Assembly: GCF_963924675.1 (NCBI RefSeq)
Contig: NC_089240.1
Span: forward strand, 117,743,680-117,807,679
Source: Phocoena phocoena
Taxonomy: Eukaryota; Chordata; Mammalia; Artiodactyla; Phocoenidae
Direction: 5' to 3'
DNA: 64,000 nucleotides
Shown: positions 10,976 to 22,317 of the stretch, one piece after another
Numbering within the stretch: the stretch's first letter is position 1
Layout: each line of letters begins with the position of its first letter
Translations under genes and position numbers: made by a program
The notes under the pieces: generated by a model
What the model was told of the DNA's origin: nothing
The model's database searches: none
What the model saw: only the letters and a program-made list of their open reading frames with translations

Positions 10976-12289
10976 CTTCAGCTTCTGATCAAGATGGAGC
11001 AATCTGGGCCAGATTTACACTCCCACATGAAGCAATGAAAAAAAAATGGAAACAGTAGTCTCAAGATGCAAGACATCAGACAGCAAAGAACAGTGATTCT
11101 GAGAGATGAGAAACAAGGTGAACACTACAGTATCCCAGCTTACTACCTTGAGAAAGTTTCCAGGCCACAGTGCACAAAGGGAACCCAGGTGTAGACAGGC
11201 AGAGTTTCTGTGGACTTATAATACATGTAGAAGTATGATATATGGCAATAATAGCACAAAGGCCAGGAGAGGAAAAATGAAAGTATGCTATTCCATGATT
11301 CTTATAATATATGTGAAGTTGTATAATATCAATTGCAGGTAGACTGTGATAAGTTGAAGATGTATCCAGTAAATCCTAAGACAAACACTAAAACAGTAGA
11401 ACAAAGAGTTATAGGTAATAAGCTCACAGCGGAGATAAACTGTAATCATAAAAATACTCAGTTAATCTAAAATAAGCCAGAAAAAGATGAAAAAGAGAAA
11501 AGAATACACATGGGAAAATAAAGAAATCTAATAAAAGATGATGTAATTAAACTTAACCATATCAGTGGTCACATTAAATGGAAATGATCTAAATGCTTCG
11601 ATTAAAGGCAGAGATTGTCATGCTGGATTAAAAAAAAGCAAGGTCCAGCTACATTCTGCCTACAAGAAACCTACTTTAAATATAAAGACACAAATAGGTT
11701 AAAACTAAAACAATGGAATAAGATATGCCACGATAACACTAGTCAAATGAAAGCTGGAATGGTTATATTAATATCAAAGTAGAATTAGGAGTAAAGAATA
11801 TTACCACAGGTAAATGAAGTTGTTTCATAAAAATAAAAGGGTCAATTCATCAAGAGGAAATAGTAATCTAAACATTTATGTGCCAAAAAACAGAGCTCCA
11901 AAATGTATGAGGAAAAACCAAAGGAATGGCAAGGAGAAATAAAATTATGGTGGGAAATTTCAATACTTCTCTCTCAATTACTGACAGAGCAATCAGATGG
12001 AAAATCTGGAAACATGTAGAAGAATTAAACAACACTATGAACCAACTTGACCTAATTGGCATTTGTAGAAGACTGTACCCAACCACAGCAGAGTATATAT
12101 TTATTTCAAGTGTCCATGGAACATTTACCTACATAGAACATATACTGTGCCATAAAAGAAGTCCCAATAAATTTAAAAGGATTTAAACCATACTCTTTGA
12201 CAATCATGGAATTAAACATCAATAACAACTATCTTGAAAAGCCCTGTGTATTTGGGAAGTAAGTAATATGTTTCTAAATAATCCATGGG
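10976..12289 (+). mobile_element. Old L1M, 5' region to ORF2 endonuclease domain
   Basis: The left part contains 'gatcaagatggagcaatctgg', like an L1 5' region. From about 11520 it follows the ORF2 endonuclease coding sequence ('agattgtcatgctggatt', 'ctacattctgcctacaagaaacc', 'tgacctaattggcatttgtag'). A broken frame at 11926-12186 preserves L1 words such as NNTMNQLDLIGICR. Many stops, so inactive. Confidence 0.8.
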
Positions 12290-12509
12290 GGGCTGCCCTG
12301 GTGGCGCAGTGGTTGAGAGTCCGCCTGCGGATGCAGGGGACACGGGTTCGTGCCCCGGTCCGGGAAGATCCCACATGCCACGGAGCAACTAAGCCCGTGA
12401 GCCATGGCTGCTGAGCCTGCATGTCCGGAGCCTGTGCTCTGCAATGGGAGAGGCCACAACAGTGAGAGGCCCGCGTACCACAAAAAAAAAAAAAAAAAAA
12501 AAAAAAAAA
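12290..12509 (+). mobile_element. CHR-2 type SINE with pure A tail
   Basis: GC-rich cetacean form: 'ctgccctggtggcgcagtgg', 'gcaatgggagaggccacaac', 'gagaggcccgcgtacc', then 28 A. It sits in the old L1, but I find no target duplication. About 240 bp expected in the L1 consensus between the flanks is missing. Confidence 0.95.
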
Positions 12510-12985
12510 GAAACTAGAAAAAGAACAAATTAAACACAACATAAGGAGAGGAAACGAAATAATAAAGATTGGAGCAGACATAAATGAAATGTGAAACAAC
12601 AACAATCACAACCAGAACAATAGAGGAAAAGTCAATGAAACCAAATTCTACTGGTTCTTTAAGATCAATAAAATCGATAAACCTTTAGCCAGACTTATCA
12701 GGAAAAAAGGAGAGAAGACACAAATGACACGAATGAGAAAAGTTATAACACTACAAATTCCACAGATACTAAAAGGACAATAAATAAATATTATAAACAA
12801 ATGGGAATTCCCTGGCTTTCCAGTGGTTGGGACTCAGTGCGTTCGCTGCCAGGGGCCTTCATTTGACCCCTGTGCTGTACAGCCAAAAAAAAATTATAAA
12901 CAAATGTATTCCCATGTATTTGACAACCTAGAAAGACAAAAATGACCAAAGCTCCACCAGTTATTAGATTGAAACCTTCAAGAAG
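12510..12985 (+). mobile_element. Continuation of the old L1M ORF2 (reverse-transcriptase start)
   Basis: Resumes at 'gaaactagaaaaagaacaaatt' and proceeds through 'aatcgataaacctttagcc' and 'agagaagacacaaatgacacg'. It is interrupted at 12804-12892 by a short SINE. Confidence 0.8.
12804..12892 (+). mobile_element. Minimal CHR SINE (89 bp)
   Basis: Only the tRNA-related head and a short A run. A perfect 14-bp target duplication, attataaacaaatg, lies at 12790-12803 and 12893-12906. Confidence 0.94.
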
Positions 12986-12989
12986 TTAA

Positions 12990-13070
12990 CTAAAATGTCT
13001 AAGTCTCGGTCTTGGCTTCTTTGTCTGTAAAATGGTAGAGTTGTTGTGTGGAGTAAATACACGTGAAGTT
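12990..13070 (+). mobile_element. MIR fragment
   Basis: 'aagtctcggtcttggcttctttgtctgtaaaatgg' is the decayed MIR 'cctcagtttcctcatctgtaaaatgg' block. Confidence 0.6.
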
Positions 13071-13250
13071 CTTAGCTGCGATTATTTTTATTTGCACTAC
13101 CATCATCATCCGGAATTCAGACTTGCAGAGCAAATGAGGATCTGGATGGGACTGGGAAGAAACCATGTGATCCACAATCATCTACTTAGGAGCTCATTGA
13201 CTTGGTAAGCCACGCTCTTTGAACTCTGATCTTGTTTAATCTTACCTTTT

Positions 13251-13373
13251 ATTTATTTATTTATTGGCCGTGTCACGCAGCTTTCGGATCTTAGTTCCCT
13301 GACCAGGGATAGAACCTGTGTCCTCTGCAGTGGAAGTGCGGAGTCCTAACCACTAGATTGTCAGGGAATTCCC
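13251..13373 (-). mobile_element. Short CHR SINE
   Basis: Reverse strand: gggaattccctgacaatct head, B-box region, '...ggccaataaataaat' tail. Target duplication cttacctttt (13241-13250) is repeated at 13373-13382. Confidence 0.92.
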
Positions 13374-13383
13374 TTACCTTTTT

Positions 13384-14040
13384 ATTTGAAAAAATTATCC
13401 TGCTCACTAGAGAGTACTTACTGGTGCCTTGTGCATTAAAAGTCTGACTAATCAATACATTGTGCTGATAAAAGGGTTTGTCATTTAAATAACTGGAAAT
13501 TTCAACAATTAAGAGTACTCAGGGAAAATTTTTTAATGTTTAAAATCTTTTAAAACATTCTGTGTACATTCCTGGAACGTTTAAATTCATGTTTAAATTC
13601 ATTTAAAACATTTTGCTAACCTATGACTCAAAGTGCAATTTAAGAAACTACTAATCAAATGATCAGGTATGTGGGTTTGTTTGCCTTCTGTGTATCCTTT
13701 TTCAACTGGGGTTCCTCAGATGAACCACTAAACACAGAAAATAGTGGAGTGATTATTTTCTCAAGGAGAAGTGACTAGTACCACTCTAGATGCATAGGAG
13801 AAAGGTTAATTCACTACACAGAGTGGATGTCTTAGGATATCAGGACTTAAGTTCCCTGCAAAACTCCAGTTGAAAAATGCTGATTTACAGAAATGAGACA
13901 CCATTCACCTACCTCACAGGGACTCTCTGGGCATTACCTAGATAAAGCCTGCTGAACTCTCATGAGAAGGAAACTTAATACTGTATTCTAAAGTAATACT
14001 GAGTTTGTGATTCATTATGATTAGGCTGAAACTTTAAAAG
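13384..14040. other. Apparently single-copy DNA
   Basis: Includes AT-rich short inverted words (tttaaa) near 13500-13620. No gene or repeat recognised. Confidence 0.35.
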
Positions 14041-14051
14041 ATAAAGAATCT

Positions 14052-14388
14052 CAGACTTCCCTGGTGGCGCAGTGGTTAAGAATCCACCTGCCAACACAGG
14101 GGGCACGGGTTCAAGGCCTGGTCCGGGAAGATCCCACATGCCACGGAGCAACTAAGCCTGTGCGCCACAGCTACTGAGCCTGCACTCTAGAGGCCGTGAG
14201 CCACAACTACTGAAGCTGGTATGCCTAGAGCCCATGCTCTGTGACAAGAGAAGCCACCACAATGAGAAACCCGTGCACCGCAACGAAGAGCAGCCCCCGC
14301 TCACCGCAACTAGAGAAAGCCCGCGGGCAGCAACAAAAACCCAATGCAGCCAAAAATAAATAAATGAATAAATAAATTTATTAAAAAA
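14052..14388 (+). mobile_element. Full-length CHR-1 type SINE
   Basis: 337 bp with the 'gagcagcccccgctcaccgc' block and '(aaat)n' tail. A perfect 11-bp target duplication, ataaagaatct, at 14041-14051 and 14389-14399. Confidence 0.96.
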
Positions 14389-14517
14389 ATAAAGAATCTA
14401 TGTTCACTATTTTAAAAATTGGAAACACGAAAAGTATTGCTCAGAAACATACCACCTGACATAGTCAAATTAACATTTAACATGCATATCCATACTGGTT
14501 TTTAAAAAATCATTTTT

Positions 14518-14751
14518 TTTTTTTTTGTTTTTTTGTTTTTTTGTTTTTTTTTTTTTTTAGCGGTACGCGGGCCTCTCACTGTTGTGGCCCCTCCCTTTGC
14601 GGAGCACAGGCTCCAGACGCGCAGGCTCAGCAGCCATGGCTCACGGGCCCAGCCGCTCCACGGCATGTGGGATCTTCCCGGACTGGGGCACGAACCCGTG
14701 TCCCCTGCATCGGCAGGCGGACTCTCAACCACTGCGCCACCAGGGAAGCCC
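14518..14751 (-). mobile_element. CHR-2 type SINE, long A tail
   Basis: Reverse strand gggcttccctggtggcgcag ... gcgtaccgct then an A-rich tail with (CA7) interruptions (T7G units at 14518-14558). A perfect 15-bp target duplication, taaaaaatcattttt, at 14503-14517 and 14752-14766. Several 70-80 codon frames here are SINE-encoded noise. Confidence 0.97.
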
Positions 14752-14854
14752 TAAAAAATCATTTTTATGTATTTTTAATACAAGTGATGTTCTAGAAGTT
14801 TGAAAATGAATAGCTTTCCTTTTAACATTACTCAGCACAAAGACTTCTGAAGTT

Positions 14855-15000
14855 CAAAGGAGTTTGGAAGAGGAAACTGAGACCCAGAGATTGGAAATGA
14901 TTTTTGATTAAGGCAGGGCAGAACCAGGGCTGACGCTGCAAACTTCTGCTGCGTGACCTAGAGAGCTTTGCTCTCCCTCCACTGTGCTGCCCATCATTGA
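14855..15000 (-). mobile_element. MIR fragment
   Basis: 'gaggaaactgagacccagagattgg' followed by a decayed 'agaaccagggctgacgctg', in the order of reverse-strand MIR. Confidence 0.65.
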
Positions 15001-16790
15001 GCTCTGCTATCTTTGGGGTTTAATCGAATTTTTTTTTCCTTAAAATATCTTTCCCTTTTCCTGCCAACTATGCTTAAGAGAAATCGGCTAGAAAATAAGG
15101 GGAGAGGGAATTTGGTTAACACATTATTTAATTAAGCTCTAATATTATCCATTCATTCAAAACAGCTTTTGAGAACCTGGTTACTTAGATTTTTTTCTGG
15201 CTCAACTTTTTTTTTTTATTAGAAAGGTGGATCCACAGGTCAGATGTAGTGCTAGTGAGTGAAATAAGTGTAATTGCTTTATAACATGTTTTTAATTTAA
15301 TGTTGAGCAAAGGCCAGTTACCTGATACACAAATCAATAAACAAACAAACAACCAAAGCTGATTGTCAGGTAATGAAAAACACTGCAAGTTGATTGCTGC
15401 CTGCCTAGTTTCCTAAGCACAGTGTAGTACAATTTGAGAGAACCTTGAAGCTTTACACAAGCCTTATTGAAATAGCTATTTTGAAATAGTTTAGAGTGGC
15501 CTGTAAATGATTTCCGGTAGCCTCTAAATCATGTCAGACATCTCAAAGTGCCTTTCCAAATTCTGATGATGTTTAGCAAGAGTTGAAGATCTGGCCAGAA
15601 ATACATTGATGGATAGTAAGAAAACCGGGAGGACTAGAACAGTGTGGTTTAAGGGCACCCGGAAGGCTTTCTTGTCCAAAAAGCTCTTTCCCATCACACG
15701 TCAGGTGCCTGAAATTCTTTCATTATAGACTAGAGCCAAACAACTAAACAACTGTCTTAGAGGGGATTAGTTTTGGGAGCCTAGGTGAGGGGACCAAAAG
15801 GGAAGCAATTGCTATGAAGGGCAGGTGGCTTCACTAGGTGGTCTCTCGAGGTCCTGTCCAGCTCCATGGAGACAAAGGTGTAAAGGCTTTTGTCTAAAGT
15901 TTATTTTCCTTCTAAATGCGGTTCACTTCTAAAACAAGTCACTTTTTTTTTCCCAATAGAGGTTCACTTGGTTTACTACATCTCACAGTGCTTATGTAAA
16001 AATGCTATGCTTGACAACTCCAACTGTTCAAATGTACCGCTCCGTGAGTTCAGTGTTTGATCTGAGTTTGCTTTCAAGTGAGAACTACCTTACTATTTTC
16101 AAAATGAATGCGTTTTAGTAAAAAAATAATTTCATCCCTATATGAATGACTCATATCTCAAAAGCCTTAAATTGTTCTCCTGAATCCTTAAAGCATTAGA
16201 ACAAAATCTATCCTTAGCAATTCTAACAGTGTCCTAACCTTCAGCTACAATAGGGAGAAAGTAGATCAACATCACAGCCTTACAGGGTTAGGATGTGACC
16301 TGTGGTCCTTTATAACAGTGTTTTAATAGTATATGTTCTTATCTGTCTTCACCCAGCTTTGATGCTTTCTTAAGATGTGAAGGCATGGATTTCAAGTGAC
16401 CCATTTAAAAATATAATGAGTTACAGTCTAGTTATGTTCAAAATGTCTGGCAGTGCAGACTTAAACTAGTAGTGAAGACAGACAGAATGAACCACTTTAG
16501 GAAAAAGGGAATATAAGAATAGTGAATGTGTCAGTGAGGGGCTTGCAGTAGTTGAAATTATGCCACTTGTAAACCATTACCAATATGCCGTATTAGGACA
16601 GCGGGCATTGTGGTGGTTTATGTTTCCTCTCTGCTTGCCGAGCTTTCTTTTAATGTTCTTATAACATTTTTGTCAGTAGCTATGTTTGTATGTATGTAAA
16701 TACATCCTACCTTGATTCGTACAGATACGGTGATACTGTTTTTGCAAATTACACTTTTAAAAGTTGTCAGCAGGAAGGCGTTGGGATGGC
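15001..16790. other. Long mostly single-copy stretch
   Basis: About 1.8 kb with almost no recognisable repeats apart from T runs. A 'ggtctctcgaggtcctgtccagctc' phrase at 15840-15865 may be a MIR-like end. No open frame above 67 codons and no exon signal I would defend. Confidence 0.45.
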
Positions 16791-16794
16791 AGTT

Positions 16795-16960
16795 GAATGA
16801 GGACTAGTTTGAGAAATCTGGGGACCTGGACTTTTAACCTCAGTTCTGCCACCATGGTCAAATGATGTCTCTGCTCTGTGCCTTGGCTTTCCCATAGGTA
16901 AAATGAAGAGGGTGGACAAGACAGTCTCCAAGGTCCCTTTTTAGCCATCAGTCCTTTGTC
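16795..16960 (+). mobile_element. MIR fragment
   Basis: 'ggacctggacttttaacctcagttctgccacc' then 'tgtgccttggctttcccataggtaaaatg': the MIR B-box side and core. Confidence 0.72.
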
Positions 16961-17101
16961 TTTTTTCTATCAACATGTATTTACTGATTACTCCATTTAA
17001 GCTCGAAGTACTTAAGATTTTAAAAGGTCCCTTTAAGTTTAAAGTTGATATCTACCATAATTTTTGTTTGTTTGACTTGGAGCAGGAAAATAAACGCTAT
17101 G

Positions 17102-17650
17102 CTTTTTTTTTTTAACATCTTTATTGGAGTATAATTGCTTTACAATGGTGTGTTAGTTTCTGCTTTATAACAAAGTGAATCAGTTATACATATACATATG
17201 TTCCCATATCTCTTCCCTCTTGCGTCTCCCTCCCTCCCACCCTCCCTATCCCACCCCTCTAGGCGGTCACAAAGCACCTCTCCCTGTGCTATGCGGCTGG
17301 TTCCCACTAGCTATCTATTTCACGTTTGGTAGTGGATATATGTCCATGCCACTCTCTCACTTTGTCACAGCTTACCCTTCCTCCTCCCCATATCCTCAAG
17401 TCCATTCTCTAGTAGGTCTGTGTCTTTATTCCTGTCTTCCCCTAGGTTCTTCATGACATTTTTTTTTCTTAAATTCCATACATATGTGTTAGCATACGGT
17501 ATTTGTCTTTCTCTTTCTGACTTACTTCACTCTGTATGACAGACTCTAGGTCCCTCCACCTCATTACAAATAGCTCAATTTCATTTCTTTTTATGGCTGA
17601 GTAATATTCCATTGTATATATGTGCCACATCTTCTTTATCCATTCATCCG
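17102..17650 (-). mobile_element. L1 3' end (cetartiodactyl subfamily), 5'-truncated
   Basis: Begins with a T run and 'aacatctttattggagtataattgc', the young L1 3' terminus, and runs into the ORF2 stop region. The frame at 17469-17696 gives KKMWHIYTMEYYSAIKRNEIE, the typical L1 ORF2 C-terminal segment. The junction at 17650 has no clear target duplication. Confidence 0.93.
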
Positions 17651-18170
17651 ATGATTTTCTAACTCCATCATTCCTTCTAGATTTATTAGTTTTCATTTTA
17701 TGCTAAGGAAGAAAAGCTCTTAACTAATAATTAACTAGATAATTAGTTAATTAATGTCAGTATGGACTCATGGGGTCTTATTTAATGCATTTTTTAAATT
17801 GAAGTATAGTTGATTTACATGTTGTGTTAATTACTGCTATACAGCAAAGTGATTCAGTTATACATATATACATATATATATACATTCTTTTTTAAAATAT
17901 TCTTTTCCATTATGATTTATCTTAGGATATTGAATACAGTTCTCTGTGCTATACGGTAGGATATTTAATGCATTGTGATTATTACTATCATTATTTATTT
18001 TGATGAACAAATTATTCCACATTTCACCTTTGGGAGCCCACTGGCTTCTTTGTTCTTTTGTGATGTCCCTGTCATTCTTTTACACTTCTTTACTTTCTGG
18101 CACCACAGATGCCTAGGGGAAAGGATTGTTGCTTTTCTTAACAAGTCTTGTAGATTTAGTTGTCTCTTTA
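17651..18170. mobile_element. Old interspersed repeat, unclassified
   Basis: 'ttctaactccatcattccttctagatttattag', 'cagtatggactcatgg' and 'tttggcaccacag'-like words recur in mammalian genomes. I recognise it as an old repeat (possibly an L1M end) but cannot name it. It is split by the L1 piece at 17792-17961. Confidence 0.45.
17792..17961 (-). mobile_element. Very short 5'-truncated L1 3' end (170 bp)
   Basis: 'aaattgaagtatagttgatttac' to 'gtgctatacggtagga'. A perfect 13-bp target duplication, tatttaatgcatt, at 17779-17791 and 17962-17974. Confidence 0.95.
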
Positions 18171-18172
18171 AA

Positions 18173-18175
<3 letters not shown>

Positions 18176-18202
<27 letters not shown>
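18176..18202. repeat. (GT)n microsatellite
   Basis: About 13 GT units. Confidence 0.96.
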
Positions 18203-18203
<1 letters not shown>

Positions 18204-18490
18204 TTTCTGTAATAAAAATAAAACTAATTTTAAAAAGATGTTCCTTTTCCAAATCAGTCCTTCAGTTGCAGTAGTCTCCTAAACCTCATGTTGTCATGGA
18301 GGCCACGGGCCTGGCCTGCCTTCTGTGAAAGCTCATTGCCTTTGTGGGTGGACCATGGCTTTCTTTTTTCCTACTCACTCCTTCCATAGTACTTAGTTTT
18401 CCTGAAAATAAAAAGGTATAAAAGATGTTCAACCTCACTAGTAATGGGAAAAATGCAAATTAACACAATACTGGGTTGGAATAGGAGAGA
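18203..18490. other. Unassigned spacer
   Basis: Nothing recognised. Confidence 0.3.
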
Positions 18491-18492
18491 GA

Positions 18493-18715
18493 ACAGTGCA
18501 GTGGTTCAAAATGTGGGCATTGGAACTAGACTGCTTGTATTCAAATACGAACTCTACATCTTGCTATCTGTGTGACCTTGAACAAGTTACTTAACTTCTC
18601 TTAGCTTCAGTTTCCTCATCTGTAGAAAAAGGAGTATAACAACATTTGCTTCCTATGCTTGTTGTAATGATACAATGAGTTAATACATGTAAAGTACTTA
18701 GAACAGAGCAAGTGC
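18493..18715 (+). mobile_element. MIR, near complete
   Basis: 'gtgcagtggttcaaaatgtgg', 'gtgtgaccttgaacaagttac', 'ctcagtttcctcatctgtag'-type core and 'gagttaatacatgtaaagtac' all appear in order. Confidence 0.9.
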
Positions 18716-18921
18716 TTTGGAGAGCAATTTGGCAAAATCTGGTAAACTTGAAAATGCATATATCCTATGACCCAGCAATCCTGGATATTAAAATTGTACC
18801 AGACAGGTACAATTCCTAAGTACCCCTCTAGTGAAACTCTCAGGCACGGGTACAAAGACACATGTACGAGAGCATTTTCTTCAGTACTCTTTGTAATAGC
18901 AAAATATAAAGTAAAATTAAA

Positions 18922-19137
18922 GGGCTTCCCTTGGTGGCGCAGTGGTTGAGAGTCCGCCTAACAATGCAGGGGACGCGGGTTCGTGCCCCGGTCCGGGAAG
19001 ATCCCACATGCTGCGGAGCGGCTAGGCCCGTGAGCCATGGCCGCTGAGGCTGCGCGTCCGGAGCCTGTGCTCCGCAATGGGAGAGGCCACAACTGTGAGA
19101 GGCCTGCGTACCGCAAAAAAAAAAAAAAAAAAAAAAA
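18922..19137 (+). mobile_element. CHR-2 type SINE, pure A tail
   Basis: Complete GC-rich copy with 23 A. Its flanks share only 'aaagta(a/g)aa'-like words, so the target duplication is unclear. Confidence 0.95.
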
Positions 19138-19275
19138 GTAGAAACAACCTAATTGTCCCTCACTTGTGGAATGTGTAAATAAGCTATGATTTATTCACAT
19201 AGTGGAATGCTATATAGTTGTTAAAATGAATGAACTAGAACAACTACCAGGGCAACATCAATAAACATGAATAAA

Positions 19276-19899
19276 TTTTTTTAACATCTTTATTGGAGTA
19301 TAATTGCTTTACAATGTCGTGTTAGTTTCTGCTGTATAACAAAGTGAATCAGCTATATATATACATATACACCCATATCCCCTCCCTCTTCCGTCTCCCT
19401 CCCACCCTCCCTATCCCACCCCTCTAGGTGGTCACAAAGCCCCGAGATGATCTCCCTGTGCTATGCAGCTGCTTCCCACTAGCTATCTATTTTACATTTG
19501 GTAGTGTATATATGTCAATGCCACTCTCTCACTTCTTCCCAGGTTACCCTTCCCCTTCCCCGTGTCCTCAAGTCCATTCTCTACGTCTGCATCTTTATTC
19601 CTCTCCTGCCCCTAGGTTCTTCAGAACCATTTTTTTAAAATTCCGTGTATATGTGTTAGCGTACGGTATTCGTTTTTCTCTTTCTGACTTACTTCACTCT
19701 GTATGACAGACTCTAGGTCCATCCACCTCACTACAGATAACTCAATTTCGTTTCTTTTTATGGCTGAGTAATATTCCATTGTATATATGTGCCACATCTT
19801 CTTTATCCATTCATCTGTCAATAGACACTTAGGTTGCTTCCATGTCCTGGCTATTGTACATAGTGCTGCAATGAACATTGTAGTACATGTCTCTCTTTT
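19276..19899 (-). mobile_element. L1 3' end, 3' half of a compound insertion
   Basis: Young-type L1 3' terminus and ORF2 tail (reverse strand, frame 19621-19878 reads TDEWIKKMWHIYTMEYYSAIKRNE). It stops at about 19899 and is followed directly by a SINE tail. The left target duplication aaacatgaataa is at 19263-19274. Its partner lies beyond the SINE. Confidence 0.93.
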
Positions 19900-20260
19900 T
19901 TTAAAAAAATAAATTTATATATTTTATTTTTTATTTTTGGCTGTGTTGGGTCTTTGTTGCTGTGCACGGGCTTTCTCTAGTTGAGGTGAGCTGAGGCTAC
20001 TCTTCGTTGTGGCGCACAGGCTTCTCATTGTCGTGGCTTCTCTTGTTGTGGAGCACAGGCTCTAGGTGTGCAGGCTTCAATACTTGTGGCACATGGGCTC
20101 AGTAGCTGTGGCTTGCGGTCTCTAGAGCTCAGGCTCAGTGGTTGTGGCGCATGGGCTTAGTTGCTCCACGGCATGTGGGATCTTCCCAGGCCAGGGCTGA
20201 AGCCCATGTCTCTTGCATTGGCAGGATGATTCTTAACCACTGCACCCCGAGGGAAGTCCC
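19900..20260 (-). mobile_element. CHR-1 type SINE, 5' half of a compound insertion
   Basis: Full CHR-1 SINE read on the reverse strand. Its 5' head abuts the second copy of the target duplication, aaacatgaataa (20261-20272), that belongs to the adjoining L1. No separate duplication for the SINE was found. Confidence 0.93.
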
Positions 20261-20667
20261 AAACATGAATAACTTTTAAAAACAATGTTGCATGGAAAAA
20301 TGAGGTACAAAAGGGTAAATATGCACTATGCAATTTAAAAAAATTAAGAATACACGAGACAATATAGTGTTTATATTTGTATGTATGAAAAGTACAAAAA
20401 ATGATGCATGACAACTGCAGAACAGTGATTTCTCAAGGAGAGATATGAGTAGAGAAGTGATGGGGTGTAGGAATTTTTGCTGTATTTCTAATACATTACT
20501 TCTTAGAGAGAGAAAGAGACAGCCAAAGGAAATAAGGCAAAATGGTAACATCCAGTTAATTGGGTGGTGTGACTATAGGTGGACTATTTTATCATTTTCT
20601 ATATTTTTCTGTATATGTCTGAAATATAACTAATTTGTAAATGTAATGACTATAAAATGTGGTTTCT

Positions 20668-20885
20668 GGGCTTCCCTGGTGGCGCAATGGTTGAGAGTCC
20701 GCCTGCCGATGCAGGGGACACGGGTTCGTGCCCCGGTCCGGGAAGATCCCACATGCCGCGGAGCGGCTGGGCCCGTGAGCCATGGCCTCTAAGCCTGTGC
20801 GTCCGGAGCCTGTGCTGTGCAACGGAAGAGGCCACGACAGTGAGAGGCCCGTGTACCGCAAAAAAAAAAAAAAAAAAACAAACAA
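20668..20885 (+). mobile_element. CHR-2 type SINE
   Basis: gggcttccctggtggcgcaa head, A tail with CAAA interruptions. The target duplication aaaatgtggtttct (20654-20667) recurs at 20888-20901 with one difference. Confidence 0.96.
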
Positions 20886-20901
20886 AAAAATCGTGGTTTC
20901 T

Positions 20902-21224
20902 AAACTGGAATGTGTTATATAAATGTTAGGCTATTATGATTATTCATAGTAATACTACCATTATTCAGTTAATATGCTGACCTGTAGTTAAAAGATTATG
21001 CTTAAGGTGTAATGTAGGTAGATAGTTCTAATGTTCTTATTTCCAGTTAGGTGTTTCTTTGGTCGCATGTGGATGAAGAAGGGTGATTAACAAAAAATAA
21101 AATGGTCCCAACACCGACAATTCCATCTGATGCTGGAAGTAGCAATGGAGGAAACCTGAAGAAGACCAAACACATACCAATACAATTTCCCATCCTTAAA
21201 GTCTGGCTCAGCGATCTCCTTCTC
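20902..21224. other. Unassigned spacer
   Basis: No gene recognised. Short frames here lack any domain. Confidence 0.3.
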
Positions 21225-21690
21225 TGTGAATCTTTCCGTGAAGCCCCCCACCTCACTCAGAACCTGCTTTCCTAGTGCTCCCACAGCATTTCATCACATG
21301 CAGTGTTCTCATTAGCTTTTTTTGAGTTTGTCTCCCACACTGGACTGTGGGACTGAAAGCAAAGAACATTTCTATTTCACTTCTTGCATCCCATGTTGAG
21401 AATATCCTTTCTTACCCACACTTTAAGCCTCAGGTCGGGTATCACCTTGTCCAGGAAGCCTTTCCTGACTCACCTAATTTGGGTTAATCCTCCTCTTCTC
21501 TGTTTCCATGTTACCCTATGCCAACTTCTGCCACAGTGTGCATCACTCTGTATTATTACCCTGTGTTTATTTTTCTCTCCATAGAGACTCTGAGCTCCTT
21601 GAAGTCAGGCTCTGTGTCCCCAAGTGACCAGCAAAGGGAATAGTCCGTAGAAGGATCTCAATAATGGCATATTGAATCGTATTTAGTTAA
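21225..21690 (+). mobile_element. L2 3' end fragments
   Basis: 'ccaggaagcctttcctgactcacc', 'tccatagagactctgagctccttgaagtcaggctctgtg' and 'ggatctcaataatggcatattg' follow the L2 3' UTR order. A partial earlier segment (21225-21385) may be a second L2 copy. Confidence 0.8.
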
Positions 21691-22064
21691 ATCAAGAAAA
21701 CATACTGATAATGCAATTAAAAATCTTAATTTATACATGTGTAGCAGATACCTTGGCTGGATTGGAGTTGAAGTATAGCTCCAGTCATATATAGAGATAT
21801 ATGGTGTGTGGAGTTGAGTTCTGATTGTCATTATTAATCTGTTTCTGAGTATAGAAGCACCATAAAAACACCATAACCTAGCTGAGTGTCTATACAGAAG
21901 TGACACTTTTCAAAGTTATCATAATTAACAGGGGAGAGTAACAATTTTGTGATGGTCTTTTGTTTATGTTCATTTTTCTCAAGCCATGTCTGATCAACTG
22001 TTTAGTGGTGATGTGTAGAATACACTAGCTGGTTAAACTGAATATCTGTTAGCTTTGGAATAAT
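21691..22064. other. Spacer, no gene seen
   Basis: AT-rich, no recognised repeat. Confidence 0.3.
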
Positions 22065-22300
22065 ATTAACTAATATTTATTAAGCACTCACTGAGTTCAA
22101 AGGAAGAAAGATATATAGATATATATATTCACATTTCATCCTTCCCAAAGTATCTCCCAAGTACTATTATTACTTCATGCTAAAGATGAAGAAACTGAGA
22201 CTCACAGGGATGAAGTAACCTGCCCAAGGTCAGTCAGCACTTAAATCTGGGTAAGCTGATTACAGAATCAGTGTTCTGAAACATCTCTTCTATATTGCAT
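22065..22300 (-). mobile_element. MIR
   Basis: Starts 'aactaatatttattaagcactcac', then 'gatgaagaaactgagactcac' and 'aacctgcccaaggtcag', reverse-strand MIR, with a TA-rich insert near 22110. Confidence 0.88.
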
Positions 22301-22317
22301 TTTCTTTTTAAGAGCTT

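Larger units (their letters stand above)
18718..20640 (+). mobile_element. Old L1ME-like 3' part, host of nested insertions
   Basis: ORF2 C-terminus and 3' UTR of an old L1 in three pieces (18718-18921, 19138-19274, 20273-20640): 'tatgacccagcaatcc', 'gtagaaacaacctaattgtcc', 'gcatggaaaaatgaggtac'. The gaps are filled by a SINE and by an L1/SINE compound. Confidence 0.75.
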
